Assembly: GCA_022592435.1 (NCBI GenBank) | Contig: JABYQS010000382.1 | Span: 1-26,062, forward strand | Source: Cerioporus squamosus | Lineage: Eukaryota > Basidiomycota > Agaricomycetes > Polyporales > Polyporaceae | DNA length: 26,062 nt | Reading direction: 5' to 3' | Shown here: positions 10,640 to 20,834 of the stretch, one piece after another | Layout: every line of letters starts with the position of its first letter | Position numbering within the stretch: the stretch's first letter is position 1 | Notes under the pieces: generated by a model | What the model saw: only the letters and a program-made list of their open reading frames with translations | What the model was told of the DNA's origin: nothing | The model's database searches: none | Translations under genes and position numbers: made by a program

Positions 10640-11177
10640 CGGCTTGACTCAGGCCAGACGGTATGGGGAGTGGGTCGCGGGGGAGGGACGGAAGTTGAAG
10701 GGAACGAGCGACGGCGCGTCGGAAGGATACGATCTGCGGAAGTCCTCCCAGGCTCCAGCTACACATAAGACAAGAAGCACTGAAGGAGAACAACAAAAGA
10801 TCCGAAACCATCGCGATGTTGCCCGGTCCCCGACTCTGGTTCTGAGAGCAACAGCCGTCCAAGTTCGCGTGCATGATGTGCTCTTGTTCTTCGGCGGGAC
10901 CCGATAAGCGCCAATGCTCGCATATCAGGGTATGTCCCTTCGCATGAACTCGATGAACATCTTGGGAGGGAAGGTTTAGCTATGTGTCCTCATAGCGGTC
11001 GTACAGAGGTAGGACTTCTAAAGAAGGAAGAATGGTGTCGAGATTGCTGTAGCCAGCCTGCTCCGATCAATGAACTCTTCAGGAGCCGTATGAGCATTGA
11101 GCTTATGTTTGACATGTCATACCGTCGATGTCGAGATCATAGCAAAATGATATACAAGAGCGATGATACCTCAAGGC
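10640..11177. other. Non-coding stretch upstream of A4
   Basis: About 540 bp. The part next to A4 resembles the A5 upstream region in places (GGAGAACAACAAAAG at about 10785 against GGAGAACAAAAG at about 12547), so the A4/A5 duplication took some promoter along. No family B gene stands in the place where B2 stands beside A5. Confidence 0.5.
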
Positions 11178-12434
11178 TCAGGGCCATACAAGGATGTACG
11201 GAAGGCGGAATGCCCGCTGCAGCTTCACGCAGACTCTGCGGAGCAGTTTCCAAGGTCGCAAACCTGTCATCAAGACCATAGGTGAGTTGCGTATCTGAGT
11301 GCAATCCATGAGGAACACCTACGACGTCGCTTCGATGACCGACCCATGTTGTCATCCTCGTCCGTCAATCCGCAGGGCAGCGGTTCGCGGAGAGGAGGAA
11401 GCGATGGATTGCGTGCTCTAGCTTCCTGGATGATTCTGCGTGCAGTGGTTGCAGAGTCAGTAGGGCGATCGGTACGACTCCCATGGCATGACTCACTGCC
11501 TAATAGCGTCAATCTCCTCGTAGAAGTGGACAGGACTGGCTATGTCTTCCTGCCTGAGCCGAGCTCCGAGATCGACCCACAGGTGGACGAGGGGCTGCAG
11601 CTCGATGTCTCCACTGGGATCCCCGAACATGCCCATCTCCGTCATAGTGTCGACGGATTCAGCAGAACAGACGCTGCTTTCGTAGGTGGAGTAGGACCGA
11701 AGCGAAGCGCCGTCATCTTCAGAGCTCTCCAACGCCCCAGTCTGAGCGACGGCTAAGTCGGTCTGGGACATCGGATCGCATTCGGCGGAAGAGGACGCTC
11801 GCAAACCGGCCGCATCGACTGCTTCCTGGCTGGTCATTGAAGCCAATCGGCTATCCCTCGCCCTGAGAGTCTCTTGCTGGCGGTACAGATCCTCGAAGAA
11901 GAGCCGTTCACGTTTGCTATCCTCACTGGCCGCAAGCTTGACCGCAATTGCGTAGTCAAAACCCTCCGGCGATGCAGCGACCCGAATCTTCATATTCGTA
12001 AGCGACCAATGGTAGCAATTGTCGTACGGGAACGGGCGCGCTGGACGAAGAGGTTCGCGACCGAGAGGATGGGCAGCGTTAGGGAATATCGGGATGCACA
12101 TGTCTGCGGAGATGCATTGCTGCTCATCCGGTGCGCGAAGACCTGGCCCTACGAGCGACGCTGAGAAACCGTACCACGACTTCCCAGGGAAGGGAAACGC
12201 TGAATCCTAGAACGTATCATGTTAGACAGGGTCGACAACGCGCGCATAGCGCAACGAGCACCAGCATGAAGGATGCTAACTTACCCAACTCAAGTAAACC
12301 AAGTAGGTGTTGGGAGTGATGTTCTGTGCGGCCTCCAGGGCCAGCGGATCCTCTAGATGCTTCACCATCGCTACGGGATCCAGTTTGATCGCTCCATAAT
12401 CGAACGGACTCGGTGCGAAGAGGATATCGGACAT
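11178..12434 (-). CDS. Family A gene A5, unknown function, intact reference copy
   Basis: The best-preserved member: exons 12434-12285, 12206-11497, 11435-11323, 11263-11178; introns 78, 61 and 59 nt; phases 0, 2, 1; 352 residues. Start chosen at MSDILFAPSPFDYGAIKLDP because A4 starts the same way. Modules in order: exon 1 VAMVKHLEDPLALEAAQ and TYLVYLSW (21-50); exon 2 FPFPGKSWYGFSASL, DMCIPIFPN, HPLGREPLRP and FPYDNCYHW, with Cys at the second and last motifs; a variable acidic/Ser-rich linker; the module FGDPSGDIELQPLVHLWVD with RQEDI; exon 3 IIQEARARNPSLPPLREPLP; exon 4 a basic helix-like tail (RPWKLLRRVCVKLQR) ending FRLPYILVWP. I know no named domain with this layout. No signal peptide or membrane span. 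Divergent from B2 over 480 bp. Role unknown. Confidence 0.85.
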
Positions 12435-12914
12435 CGGTGAGCGCGGCACCGCAGAAGCGCCGTACGTGTTATCCTGTGAAGATGCGGGGAAGGAGGGTAG
12501 CGTCCGAAGTAGGTACAACCCCGGTACATAAGGCTGAAGTGCGGCGGGAGGAGAACAAAAGGCCCCGGCATCGTTGTTATGATAGCGGCTCCCGGCTTGT
12601 TGTCTGTCGCGTGGTCACCTTGTTCGACCTGTTCCTGGCAGAAGCGCCCTGGCCCAATCATCAGGCGCTCGAGTGCGGCAGGTCCTGCTGCCATCGACGC
12701 GATGGCCACGTTGATTGTCAAGTCTTGTTCGAGTTCGTTGACCAACGCAGTTGTACTCACATGGATACGTGTTGTTCTAGCAGACACCCTGGACCTTGCT
12801 GTAGCAGCACTTATTTGGAGACTATCAGACCAACGGCTATAAGGACTCAGTACGACATCATGGACCATCACTGCTGGCAGCTGCTTACCTTGCTTCACCG
12901 ACTTTCCTTTCACC
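12435..12914. promoter_or_regulatory. Shared divergent promoter region A5|B2
   Basis: 480 bp between the divergent starts of A5 and B2. A TATA-like TATAA lies at 12838-12842, about 73 bp before the B2 start, in the right orientation for B2. The B2 start has a good context (CACCATGC). I see no matching TATA for A5. Confidence 0.55.
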
Positions 12915-14029
12915 ATGCCTCGCCACAGCTGCCCGTACGATTCGCAGAGCGATCGCCTTCCGAACGCATCCGGCGCGCAGGTTCGTGCCGGCGACGTCTA
13001 TACCGTCCGCGAAAGCGTCTTCACTCCGATATACGACCTCCTCCGCGGCTGCCTCGACGGCGACTTGCAGGCCCAAGCGACTGCTGCATACCACTCCAAG
13101 CTGAGGGTCCAGAACTACAAGCGACGCCCGTGTATCTTGATGGAGGACTACCCCCAATCGCCGACAGCGCAGATGACGAGGCGCATGTGCGTGTCGACTA
13201 CGCTCGAGAGCCACCCAATTACGTCCCTTCCCAGAATCTTCAAAGACTTCTGCATCCCCATATACTCCTGCACTTGCACCTCAGAGGAGCACATCCATTC
13301 TCTTCCCGAGTGGGAAGGCAAGAACGGGTGGATCATAGCAATAGCGTTCGACAGCCCTCGGCGGCTTCTGGGACAATGGGGAGACGAGTACGCAGGGATG
13401 CCGGCGCGGACGCGCGTGTTCGGTAACAACGCCATGGACTACTTGAAGACAAACTGCGCCGAGAGGAGAGCGGTGTGGATGAGGAAGTGCCGCCAAAACC
13501 CAGCATACGCTCGGGAGTCTTTCAAAGAGTGCAGAGTGAGTCCAAAGCGTCAGCTTGAGCGCAGAAACACTCACCGCGAAACTGTACGCGCAGGACCACA
13601 AGACACCGGAAACCGAGAAGAGCACCGACGCTGTGAGTCATTGCCTACTTCTTCCTTCAGGATTGTCTCATCAACGCGGCGTACGTTGCAGCTGTCCATC
13701 TTGTCAGGTATGTCAAAGACTTCCACCCGGACACATTCCCGAGCTCCGTTCAGGCAACAGGTACGTATTCACAAGTCGAGAGAACGTCGCATTGGCACTG
13801 ATAGGTGCCGCCTTGCAGACGAATACTTCAATGGCATCGTTGGCGCATGCCCTCCACAAGATCGTGAGTCCCTGCTTCATGCTGGAGTGTTCGCCCGCAG
13901 CTGAACGGTCACTAGCGCGGCACCAACGTGGACAAGGCCTCGGTCAGGAGCAAAGCAAGTAACTTCACCTTGCACCGAGATCTTCTCATGAAGGAGAGCA
14001 CGAACGGCATGGACGTGACTGTCTTCTGA
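12915..14029 (+). CDS. Family B gene B2, unknown function, intact
   Basis: Model: exon 1 12915-13535, exon 3 13661-13760, exon 4 13805-13863, exon 5 13916-14029. The 125 nt between exons 1 and 3 could be one intron, or could hide a 39 nt in-frame exon (13594-13632), but that would need a 28 nt second intron. The protein is 297 or 310 residues. Visible motifs: RAGDVYTVRESVFTPIYD (about 24-41), YKRRPCILMEDYP, MCVSTTLES, FKDFCIPIYSC, WEGKNGWIIAIAF and a Trp/Cys stretch RRAVWMRKC near 195. The later part, DCLINAAYVAAVHLVRYV, looks helical. The order GD-V, RP-hydrophobic, then a Thr strand recalls the small-barrel PemK/MazF fold, but the likeness is weak and no function is claimed. Divergent from A5. 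Confidence 0.75.
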
Positions 14030-14403
14030 AGAGGTGGCTCGGTCCGCCGTCCTCATTCCCCGCGTCGCCCCTGTACCCGTACTATTAGCATGATAATGTT
14101 CCTTGACCCGGATGTTTCATGACCCACCTCGTTACAATGGTCGCATTACCACTACCAGTGTACGCCGCCTCTGTGGACACTCGATGACTTGTTCGTTTTT
14201 CTTCTGTGGCAGCACGAATATTCGAGTTGATGACGGCGCGAGAACGTGACCGCCTTGGGGGTAGAAGCGTGGATTGATAGCGAGATGGATCGACAATACA
14301 TCGAGATATCCATAAGCATCTGTGCATTTGCATCTTCACACATCTGCGATTGGATTGCGGTGGCTGAACATAACGCACCTGTGACCGTGCCCGGATCCCT
14401 GAC
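14030..14403. other. Non-coding stretch 3' of B2
   Basis: About 370 bp after the B2 stop, before the MYND fragment. No recognisable content. Confidence 0.4.
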
Positions 14404-14585
14404 GTACAACCTGCTCGTTCGGCGTATGCAGCAACCGCTTCCCCACCCTCCAGTTCCTCCCTGGGTCGTCGACCGGGGGCCAGTGGTACAAAAAGCCCAT
14501 CATGACCACGTACACAGCGGGTCCAAACACATACGCCAGAACTCATCGCCCCAAGCGATTTGTTCCTGACCTTCTGGTCGGTGCA
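14404..14585 (-). pseudogene. MYND-family C-terminal fragment C3
   Basis: Three short pieces in shifting frames follow the C-terminal domain of C2 (21921-22739). They are DQKVRNKSLGAM (C2: LNVKNGSLGAM), WRMCLDP (C2: LMCLDP) and VYVVMMGFLYHWPPVDDPG, then LLHTPNEQVV (C2: VNVVMMGFSDDPSPIENPG and LLHRLNEGIV). No MYND finger or start is found upstream. It is a broken 3' remnant about 7 kb from its intact relatives. Confidence 0.68.
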
Positions 14586-15175
14586 GACTGGAGCTGGCCG
14601 CAACAAGAATAGCCATTCGGTGTATGCTGGACATCGCGACGGAGAGTATAAGTGATTGGGGGATGAACTCGGAATGACTGACGCACCGAATGTACAACAT
14701 GTATGTAGCACAACAGAGAAGGCCACACATAAGCATAATCATGCCATGGTGTGCGGACGGTAGGATAGCACGTACTCACCGACTACCGACCACTAGCAAA
14801 CTCTCTTCTCCTTCCACCTCCATCCGGACTAGGCTTGCGGGGCGCTGCGTGTGCAACATGATTGTGCACGTTTTGAATTCCTTGGAGCAACAAGTGGTGG
14901 AGTAGAATCCGCACAAGACAGCTGGCTGGGCAAAAGAGGAGTAGATGCTTTATGATTACGGCTAGTCGAGCGGTCGAGTGCATCCTCGGCCACCTAAATG
15001 AACTAGTTGTTGCTTGTGAGCACTAGCCATGCCTCCACCGCCCGTGTTGCAAGGTATTCGACGAGCAACGTCGAGTAAGTCAGATGGTGGGCAAGTGATA
15101 GAGGAAGAAGCGTAGGGAGCTTATGTAGTAGGCCGGACGCCTCCTCAGCAGGAACGAACGGCCTATCAACAACAA
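14586..15175. other. Non-coding stretch before the tRNA
   Basis: About 590 bp with only short overlapping open frames and no motif I recognise. Confidence 0.4.
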
Positions 15176-15249
15176 TGGCCAACGCCGGGATCGAACCGAC
15201 GACCTTGGCGTTATTAGCACCACGCTCTAACCAACTGAGCTAGTCGGCC
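15176..15249 (-). tRNA. tRNA-Ile (anticodon AAT), no intron
   Basis: A complete 74 nt cloverleaf on the minus strand. The acceptor stem GGCCGAC pairs with GTTGGCC (one G-T pair). The D arm is GCTC...GAGC, and the anticodon stem TGGTG/CGCCA holds the loop CTAATAA with anticodon AAT. The T arm GTCGG-TTCGATC-CCGGC closes, and the discriminator base is A. CCA is not encoded, as expected for a nuclear gene. The A34 would be read as inosine, decoding ATT and ATC. A TA-rich stretch lies just upstream (15262-15290). No strong T-run follows, so the Pol III terminator is unclear. Confidence 0.95.
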
Positions 15250-15385
15250 ATGGGAGGAAAAAAAGGAGTTGTATATATATGTATATACATATTACGCCTG
15301 TCATTCGGCATCACACATGCTTGCGAGCAGGGTAAGTACATGATCTGGCGTGGTGCAATACATTCTCTCATATGATGGTCTCCGT

Positions 15386-16691
15386 TCAAGCTGTAGGATC
15401 GAGCTTCGCAGTCAAGCTAGCAAGCAGTGTACCGTCTTCGCCAACGTATGGGCAACCTCTATTCAAGCGAACAACTATTAGCCACATGCGCAGACCCTCA
15501 TATTTCTGCACTCACTCAACCTGCAAGGTGTTCGCCTGGCTGTCTGCCTCCAGAGAGACCACAATCATGCCACCCCGCCCCCATGAACCCGACTCGGGAA
15601 CCAATTGATCTTTGCGCAGTTGCACCCGGATTGGTAGCTTGACCGCCGGAGCCGAACCGTGCCACGATGTCGGCGACTTGGAGGAGGTGCTCGTAGCCGA
15701 CGGTAAGTCACCGTGTGCTGCTCGAGGTTCGATCACCAACGTCGCATCTAGAGGTGTTGGAGGGCTGTTGGGCAGGAGCGCCAGCTTGACGGCCACGCAG
15801 CCGGGTGTCACCCGCACACCGCCCAGTCGCTCATGCTCGTCGGTCCCTGCTACCAGCAAGCAGAATTGCCACAGCCGACCTAATGATGAATATGTACGAG
15901 ATGATGTCTTGACTTCTGACTTCAAACAAGAGGAACTGAGGATGCGCACCTTTGGCGATGAATTCCAACGTGACTCCCCGCGCGATGCGCATGCGCTTCT
16001 GGAACAGCGGGATCTTGAAGTCCACCGAAAACTCCAACACATCCGCATCGTGGTCCCACACGTTCACCTCGTCGAGCGGCACGCTCTGGCCCATGATGAG
16101 CTTCTCCTCTTCCGTCAGGGGGGAGAACGCCGGGATGCGCCGCAGGCTCTGGAACAAAGTGTTGTTCGGACTGTGCAGGCACGCGAGGCGGATATCGGAC
16201 ACCGTGGCCTTCGACAGGGGCGCAGCGTACGTCAGGATCGCACGGAGGTAGTGGATGTCCTGTGCGCGCGGCGCGAGACTCGGCCGGTTGACGACCGCCC
16301 AGTAGAGCGGGGTGTGCCCCGCGGCGGAGCGTTCTTGCAGGATGGACGAGAGCGAGATGCCGTACGACTTGCACGTGCCTGCGCAGCTGTCGAGCACCGC
16401 GAGGACGCATTCCGCGTCGCCTCCCCGGACGAGGTCGTGCAGCAGGCCGACGAGTGTCTTCCGTACTTCTTTCACTGCGGGTGGCTCAGACCAAGGATTC
16501 CACCACGACGTACTTGATGGCGCGGGTTCGCCTTTGGCTGGCAGCTTCGGACGAGACGACGAGGAAGCTGACCGCGGAGAGGTGAGCGAAGAAAGCTCCG
16601 TAGAGCTAGTCGAGGGGTCTGCCTTCCCATCCCGAGATGGAGGGAGAGACAGTGGCTCAAGGGCGTCGTAGGATGGGGGAGCGTCTTGCAT
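15386..16691 (-). CDS. Ankyrin-like conserved protein D, function unknown
   Basis: Three exons, 16691-15950, 15879-15516, 15458-15386, introns 70 and 57 nt, phases 1 and 2, giving 392 residues. I chose ATG 16691 (MQDAPPSYDALEPL) over an upstream in-frame ATG at 16766, because the TATA box lies only about 30 bp before the latter. The N-terminus has a PPSY motif, the type bound by WW domains, then a Ser-rich stretch to about residue 55. A helical region follows with AGHTPLYWAVV (about 124-134), the hallmark of an ankyrin repeat. The second half is beta-rich (VLEFSVDFKIPLF, TLEFIAKG, LWQFCLLVAG). No membrane segment. It looks like a single conserved gene, unrelated to the A and B families. The final short exon is supported by phase and by its continuous reading (VGEDGTLLASLTAKL). 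Confidence 0.8.
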
Positions 16692-16767
16692 CGACGTCAA
16701 GTTGTCTCGAGCAGTGAGCGTATCGTCAGCGAAGTGCAAGAGAAGGAACTCACCATTAGGGGTCATT

Positions 16768-16804
16768 TGACGTCAGTCCCCCTGGAGAAATCATCGTATA
16801 TATA
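16768..16804 (-). promoter_or_regulatory. Promoter of D: TATA box and CRE-type site
   Basis: TATATATA at 16797-16804 lies about 105 bp upstream of the chosen D start. A perfect palindrome TGACGTCA (16768-16775) lies between it and the start. This is the consensus for ATF/CREB bZIP factors. Its position close to the expected transcription start is unusual for an activator site. Confidence 0.65.
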
Positions 16805-17192
16805 GGGGCCCTCCCTGCAGGCTGTGCACCGCAGGCTGTGCGCCCTCGAGCTCTTATACGCCTAGGGACTAGCGCGATACCACTTTGCAAAGCGGTGTGG
16901 ACAGCGTGTGACATACACGCGATAGGCAGGATGCGTCTGATGGAGGAGAGCCACGGCCGACTGACCGCGAACGCGGTCCCATGAGCCCGCTAGATGAAGA
17001 GAATCAGTATGTATGTCCGACGACAAGACTCCGTACTGGGCGTGAGCAGAGCGAGACAACGCGAAATCGTAAAGGAAAGCTCCAAATTGCGTGAATGACC
17101 TAAAAGCAGGCAAATCCGTACAAGAACAAAAAACCAGAACAACTCAGCGTAGTCCCCCACCGTGCATTACGTACTTAGGCCTCGGCCCAAGA
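16805..17192. other. Intergenic region D/E
   Basis: About 390 bp between the D promoter and the 3' end of E. No feature recognised. Confidence 0.4.
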
Positions 17193-19055
17193 TTAACCTC
17201 CCTGCCCCGCATCCCCGTGCTCTGGTCGTCCATCGTCCGAGCTTGCGCGCGGGAACAGCTCCCCGTCCGTCTCTGGGTTCCAGTTCGCGAGCGTCAGCGA
17301 CAGCCTGAACGGCCGTCGGTCGCGCTCCGAGACGCTCGACTCGTCTTCCGAGTGCCTCCTCTCATCACGCTCCTCCCTGCGTACCGGAGGTAGGACGGGG
17401 AACGGGTAGCTCACGGCCGTGCCAACCGATGTCATCGAATCGGATTGACGGTGGAACGAGGGCGCGGGCGGCGGCTGTGGCGATTGCGGTAAAGGGGTGA
17501 CAGCTGTAGGCGCACTAGACTCGGGCCAAACAGGTGTATGCGGTCGCGCACTCGGAGTGAGCAATCCGTTTGCAGCTGGAGACGGGGGCTGCTGGGGGAA
17601 GTAAGGGGAATATGGGCTCGAGCTGGGCGCGAGACCGCTAGCGCTGTTCGGCGTGGGAGGGTTGTAGGGATATCCGGTCGTATACGGACCTGGGGAGTGA
17701 GACACGCCTGTGAACGCGAGCGACTGCGGGCGCGTAGGAGGCGGGGAAGTGGAGGGTGAGGATGTGCGGGAAGGCGACCCGGGTCGGCGACCCACGAGAC
17801 CGTACTGGTATGGCCTGGGCTCCAGCTCCGGAGGTGGTGAAGACGGCTTATCGTGGTGGCCCCAACGCTCGTAGAAGGCGGGCTCGGTTTTAGAAGTCGG
17901 CTCCTTGGCATACAGGGCACGGATACTGTCGCGCCTGCGCCTGTAGAGACTATGAGCGGACAAACGTCTGCGACTCGTGGGTGCGACTTACCAGATGAAC
18001 CATACCAACATGACCAGAGCGATGAGGCCGAGAAACCCTCCCACTGCGCCGCCAATTGCAGGTCCGAGCACATCCTTGATATTGTTATTATCAGCGTTGT
18101 TGTTGTTGTTGCTGTCGCTTCCACCACTTCCGAGCGATGTCGGCACGGTGGACACCGCCGGGGGCATTGTTGATGTGGATGTTACCAACGTTACGACGAC
18201 TGAACCGCCAGGCAGGGTGGAGGAGACCTGTGACACGATCACCGACGCTGAGGGTGGCGGGCTCAGCGTCTGGGAGGTCTGCGAAGTCTGGGAGGTGGGT
18301 GTGTCAGAAGGAGGAGGGGGCGAGGTGACGCCGTCCGTCGAGCAAGTAGAAAAGAGAGTGGCAATAGGTTCGCTGAAGATAACTGGGATGGAGAAGACGA
18401 CTTGAGATGGGATGGTGGTGATCTCTTCATCTGTATGCGTGCAGAATAATAGTCAGAACTCAAAGCGGCAATGAACATACTACGAGCTCATGAAGCCAGC
18501 TTCACGAGCGTGTCAGTCCGATGGACTGTCCAGCACCTCCTGCCCGACGACAAGCAGGGTGATAACCCTCACAGCATGCCTTGTACCGAGTCAGTCGTCA
18601 TCATGCTGTTGACCACCGATATTCGACACTTGCATGTCAATGCAGCCACACGAGCTCACGGACAGATAGACAGATAGAAGGGGCGAATGCATATGAAGAT
18701 ACGACTGATACCGCCAGCCCTCGTCCTTCGAGTACCGAAGAAATCATGCTCACCTCGTAGGGTCGTCACGACTTCCACTGACCCTGTCGAGAGACATGTC
18801 GTGACACTGTCCGTATCATTGGCGTCCACGGTCGAGCTTGCGCAGAACGTGCTCAAGACGGTGCTGATATCCGCGGGATGGTGCTTGTGATGTCCGTGAA
18901 GGACGTCGAGACGGAGGTGGTCGTGAGGACCTCATACAGAGTCTGGGTTGGCGTCGGAGTGCATGCCATTCACTGCGTGCCTGGGACGCGTTTCCCGGGC
19001 GCAGGCGAGGCGAAGGAGATGGTGGGAGGGAGGGAAGAGCAGTTTGCGGGCAGTC
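17193..19055 (-). CDS. Ser/Thr-rich single-pass membrane protein E (5' end unresolved)
   Basis: The well-supported part has three exons: one ending at 18754 (STFCASSTVDANDTDSVTT), 18430-17992, and 17940-17193, with phases 1 and 2 matching. The order is an extracellular Ser/Thr/Pro-rich stalk, a poly-Asn run, one transmembrane span (AIGGAVGGFLGLIALVMLV), a basic stop-transfer RRRDSIR, and a Pro/Ser-rich cytosolic tail of about 245 residues ending near LANWNPETDGELFP. This is the layout of many fungal surface or wall-sensor-like proteins, but I see no family-specific domain. Upstream, NCSSLPPTISFASP (about 19040) and ACTPTPTQTL (about 18955) look coding but are separated by an in-frame TGA and a frame change. 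At least one more intron, and the signal peptide, are unplaced. The 323 nt intron at 18431-18753 is long for this genome. Confidence 0.7.
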
Positions 19056-19185
19056 GTCTCCGATGCCGCCTGATATGTCGAACGACATCACGACTTTGGA
19101 CGCTCCGCTGCGAGGCTATGTTTCTGAACTCTGCTCCTCACGTCCGTCATGACTGACCCCAGTCTTGTGCTCGAGATCGTACGGG

Positions 19186-20020
19186 ATGATGGCGAGGCGG
19201 ACGAGAAGAGTGCGTGAGGCCACGGTGCGGCGAGACCGCGAAAACTCGGACCGAGGAGAACAGCACGCAGAGCGCGCTCGAGCCCGGAGGCTTTCTGCCG
19301 CCACCATCGTCATCGACGACGACCTCGACCTCCGAAACCTTCGGACAGCGGACGCATATCCCGCAATCGAGAAGGACATATCGCGCGTAGCTATGTGGTG
19401 AGTTACCGGCCAGCTTACAGCAATGCATCTTGAAGCCGGGATCGCGATGGTCGCGGTCTCAGGCTTCAGCAGCCCGTCCCTCGCTCTCATCCAGCCCCAC
19501 TTACGCAGATTGCACTCAACGCCGTCCTTTCACCCAGCAAACACATCCTCAACGCCCAAGTCGCGATCCGCGCCCCGTGCTGCAAGCAATGGTTCGACTG
19601 CGCCGAGTGTCACGCGGAGACGCAGTCCCATCGGCTCGCGAAGACGACGGAGATGGCCTTCCTCTGCAAGAAGTGCAAGAAGGCGTTCCGGAAGGACATG
19701 ACGGAGTTCGACGAGAGCGACGAGTACTGCCCGCATTGTGACAATCACTACGTGAGTCCTGTCCCTCTTCAGATTGCGTCTAGGGCGAACATACCGGTTG
19801 GCGTCACTAGGTTATCGAGGCGAAGACACCTCAAGCAGTCCTGGGCGTGGAAGGAGAAGATGCTCGGGTCGACGCTCGGTGCGTATGTGCTGTTGGACTA
19901 TTTGTACATCGTACTCACGTTCCGCGTTGCGTCTATGGTAGCATGCTCAAGGATGAACGTGCCAAGCAAAATCCTGCACGGTCCCTGTTCGCGAGGGATT
20001 TCACAGATCGCATCGGATGA
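19186..20020 (+). CDS. CHY-type zinc-finger protein F
   Basis: Four exons: 19186-19397, 19538-19751, 19811-19878, 19942-20020, introns 140, 59 and 63 nt, 190 residues. The CHY finger is clear: CKHILNAQV (71-79), CC at 85-86, C92 and C95-H96, H102, C114/C117 and C135/C138 (EYCPHCDNHY). The long first intron is chosen because it alone restores the CKH that opens the domain (exon 1 ends in TG, exon 2 starts with C). The C-terminus, MLKDERAKQNPARSLFARDF, also looks conserved. CHY fingers bind zinc. Known relatives include yeast Hot13, which acts in the mitochondrial intermembrane space, and plant RING-CHY ligases; no RING is present here. The basic N-terminus (MMARRTRRVRE) and acidic stretch at 48-54 are not diagnostic. 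Confidence 0.85.
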
Positions 20021-20834
20021 CTGCTCCCCGGTTCGGTCTGTTACTCGTCCTACAGTCGGTGCGTCCTACAATCCGAGATTCTCTCCCTTTACTCATACTC
20101 TCCGTGTCTTCAGTTTGTACTAGATTGCTATACTTGTCCGCACAGGAAGGAATATACTTTCCGAATCTCATCCGTACAATTCTGGCACGCAGATGCACGA
20201 TATCATCATCAGCAGCGTATTCGTATCCAACATCGCTGAAGCCTCTATGCCCAATCTCTCTGTCCTCGTCGCCAATGCCGCATAAGTAATCCGTGCGCAG
20301 ACTGCGTAGCTCTGGTGGAGTCGCTGCCCCTCCTCCCCCCCAGCCAATACCTCTCCTCAATATCTGCTTGAACGACCATCCGTGGGACCGCGCGTTTCTT
20401 GGTCGCGCGAGGTATCTAGCGTGCATGCTCGGCCATCCCGACGAGGGTCGCTCCAGGTTCGTCGTCTTCGTTTGCATCGACGTCGTCACAGATTGCTGAT
20501 GAACACGGGCGTGCACAGGAGTCATTCTCTCGAACTAGCGGCAGGTCGAGCTCTCGATGAAGACTACGAGAAACTGCGCAACCTTGGACACGCACACACC
20601 CAAAGCGATACACTGTCGTCGACATATTCAACGACCCACTCGGGTTCAACGCGGCGCACCGAAGCAAGATCGTACAAGTGCCCCAGGATCGTGACCAAAG
20701 TGCGAAGTGGATATTGGTACGATGTACTCGTCTGCAATCAGATGGCAAGATTACGGCTCCGATGCAGCTCGCTCGATGCTGTCGGAGCAAGGAGTAGCTG
20801 GTATTGCATTTGTCTTCGGTAAGGCAGCGAACTA
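20021..20834. other. Intergenic region F/C1
   Basis: About 815 bp between convergent 3' ends. Several open frames overlap on both strands. None has a motif or a supported splice structure. Confidence 0.5.

Noticed and set aside
12413..13426. 337-residue plus-strand open frame
   Set aside because: It runs through the A5|B2 promoter and reads B2 exon 1 in a wrong frame; composition is Arg/Pro/His-rich shadow sequence.
15612..16517. 301-residue plus-strand open frame
   Set aside because: Antisense to gene D, whose own frame has splice sites, phases and an ankyrin motif.
17432..18127. 231-residue minus-strand open frame
   Set aside because: Alternative frame of gene E; it passes through the intron at 17941-17991 and loses the transmembrane segment.
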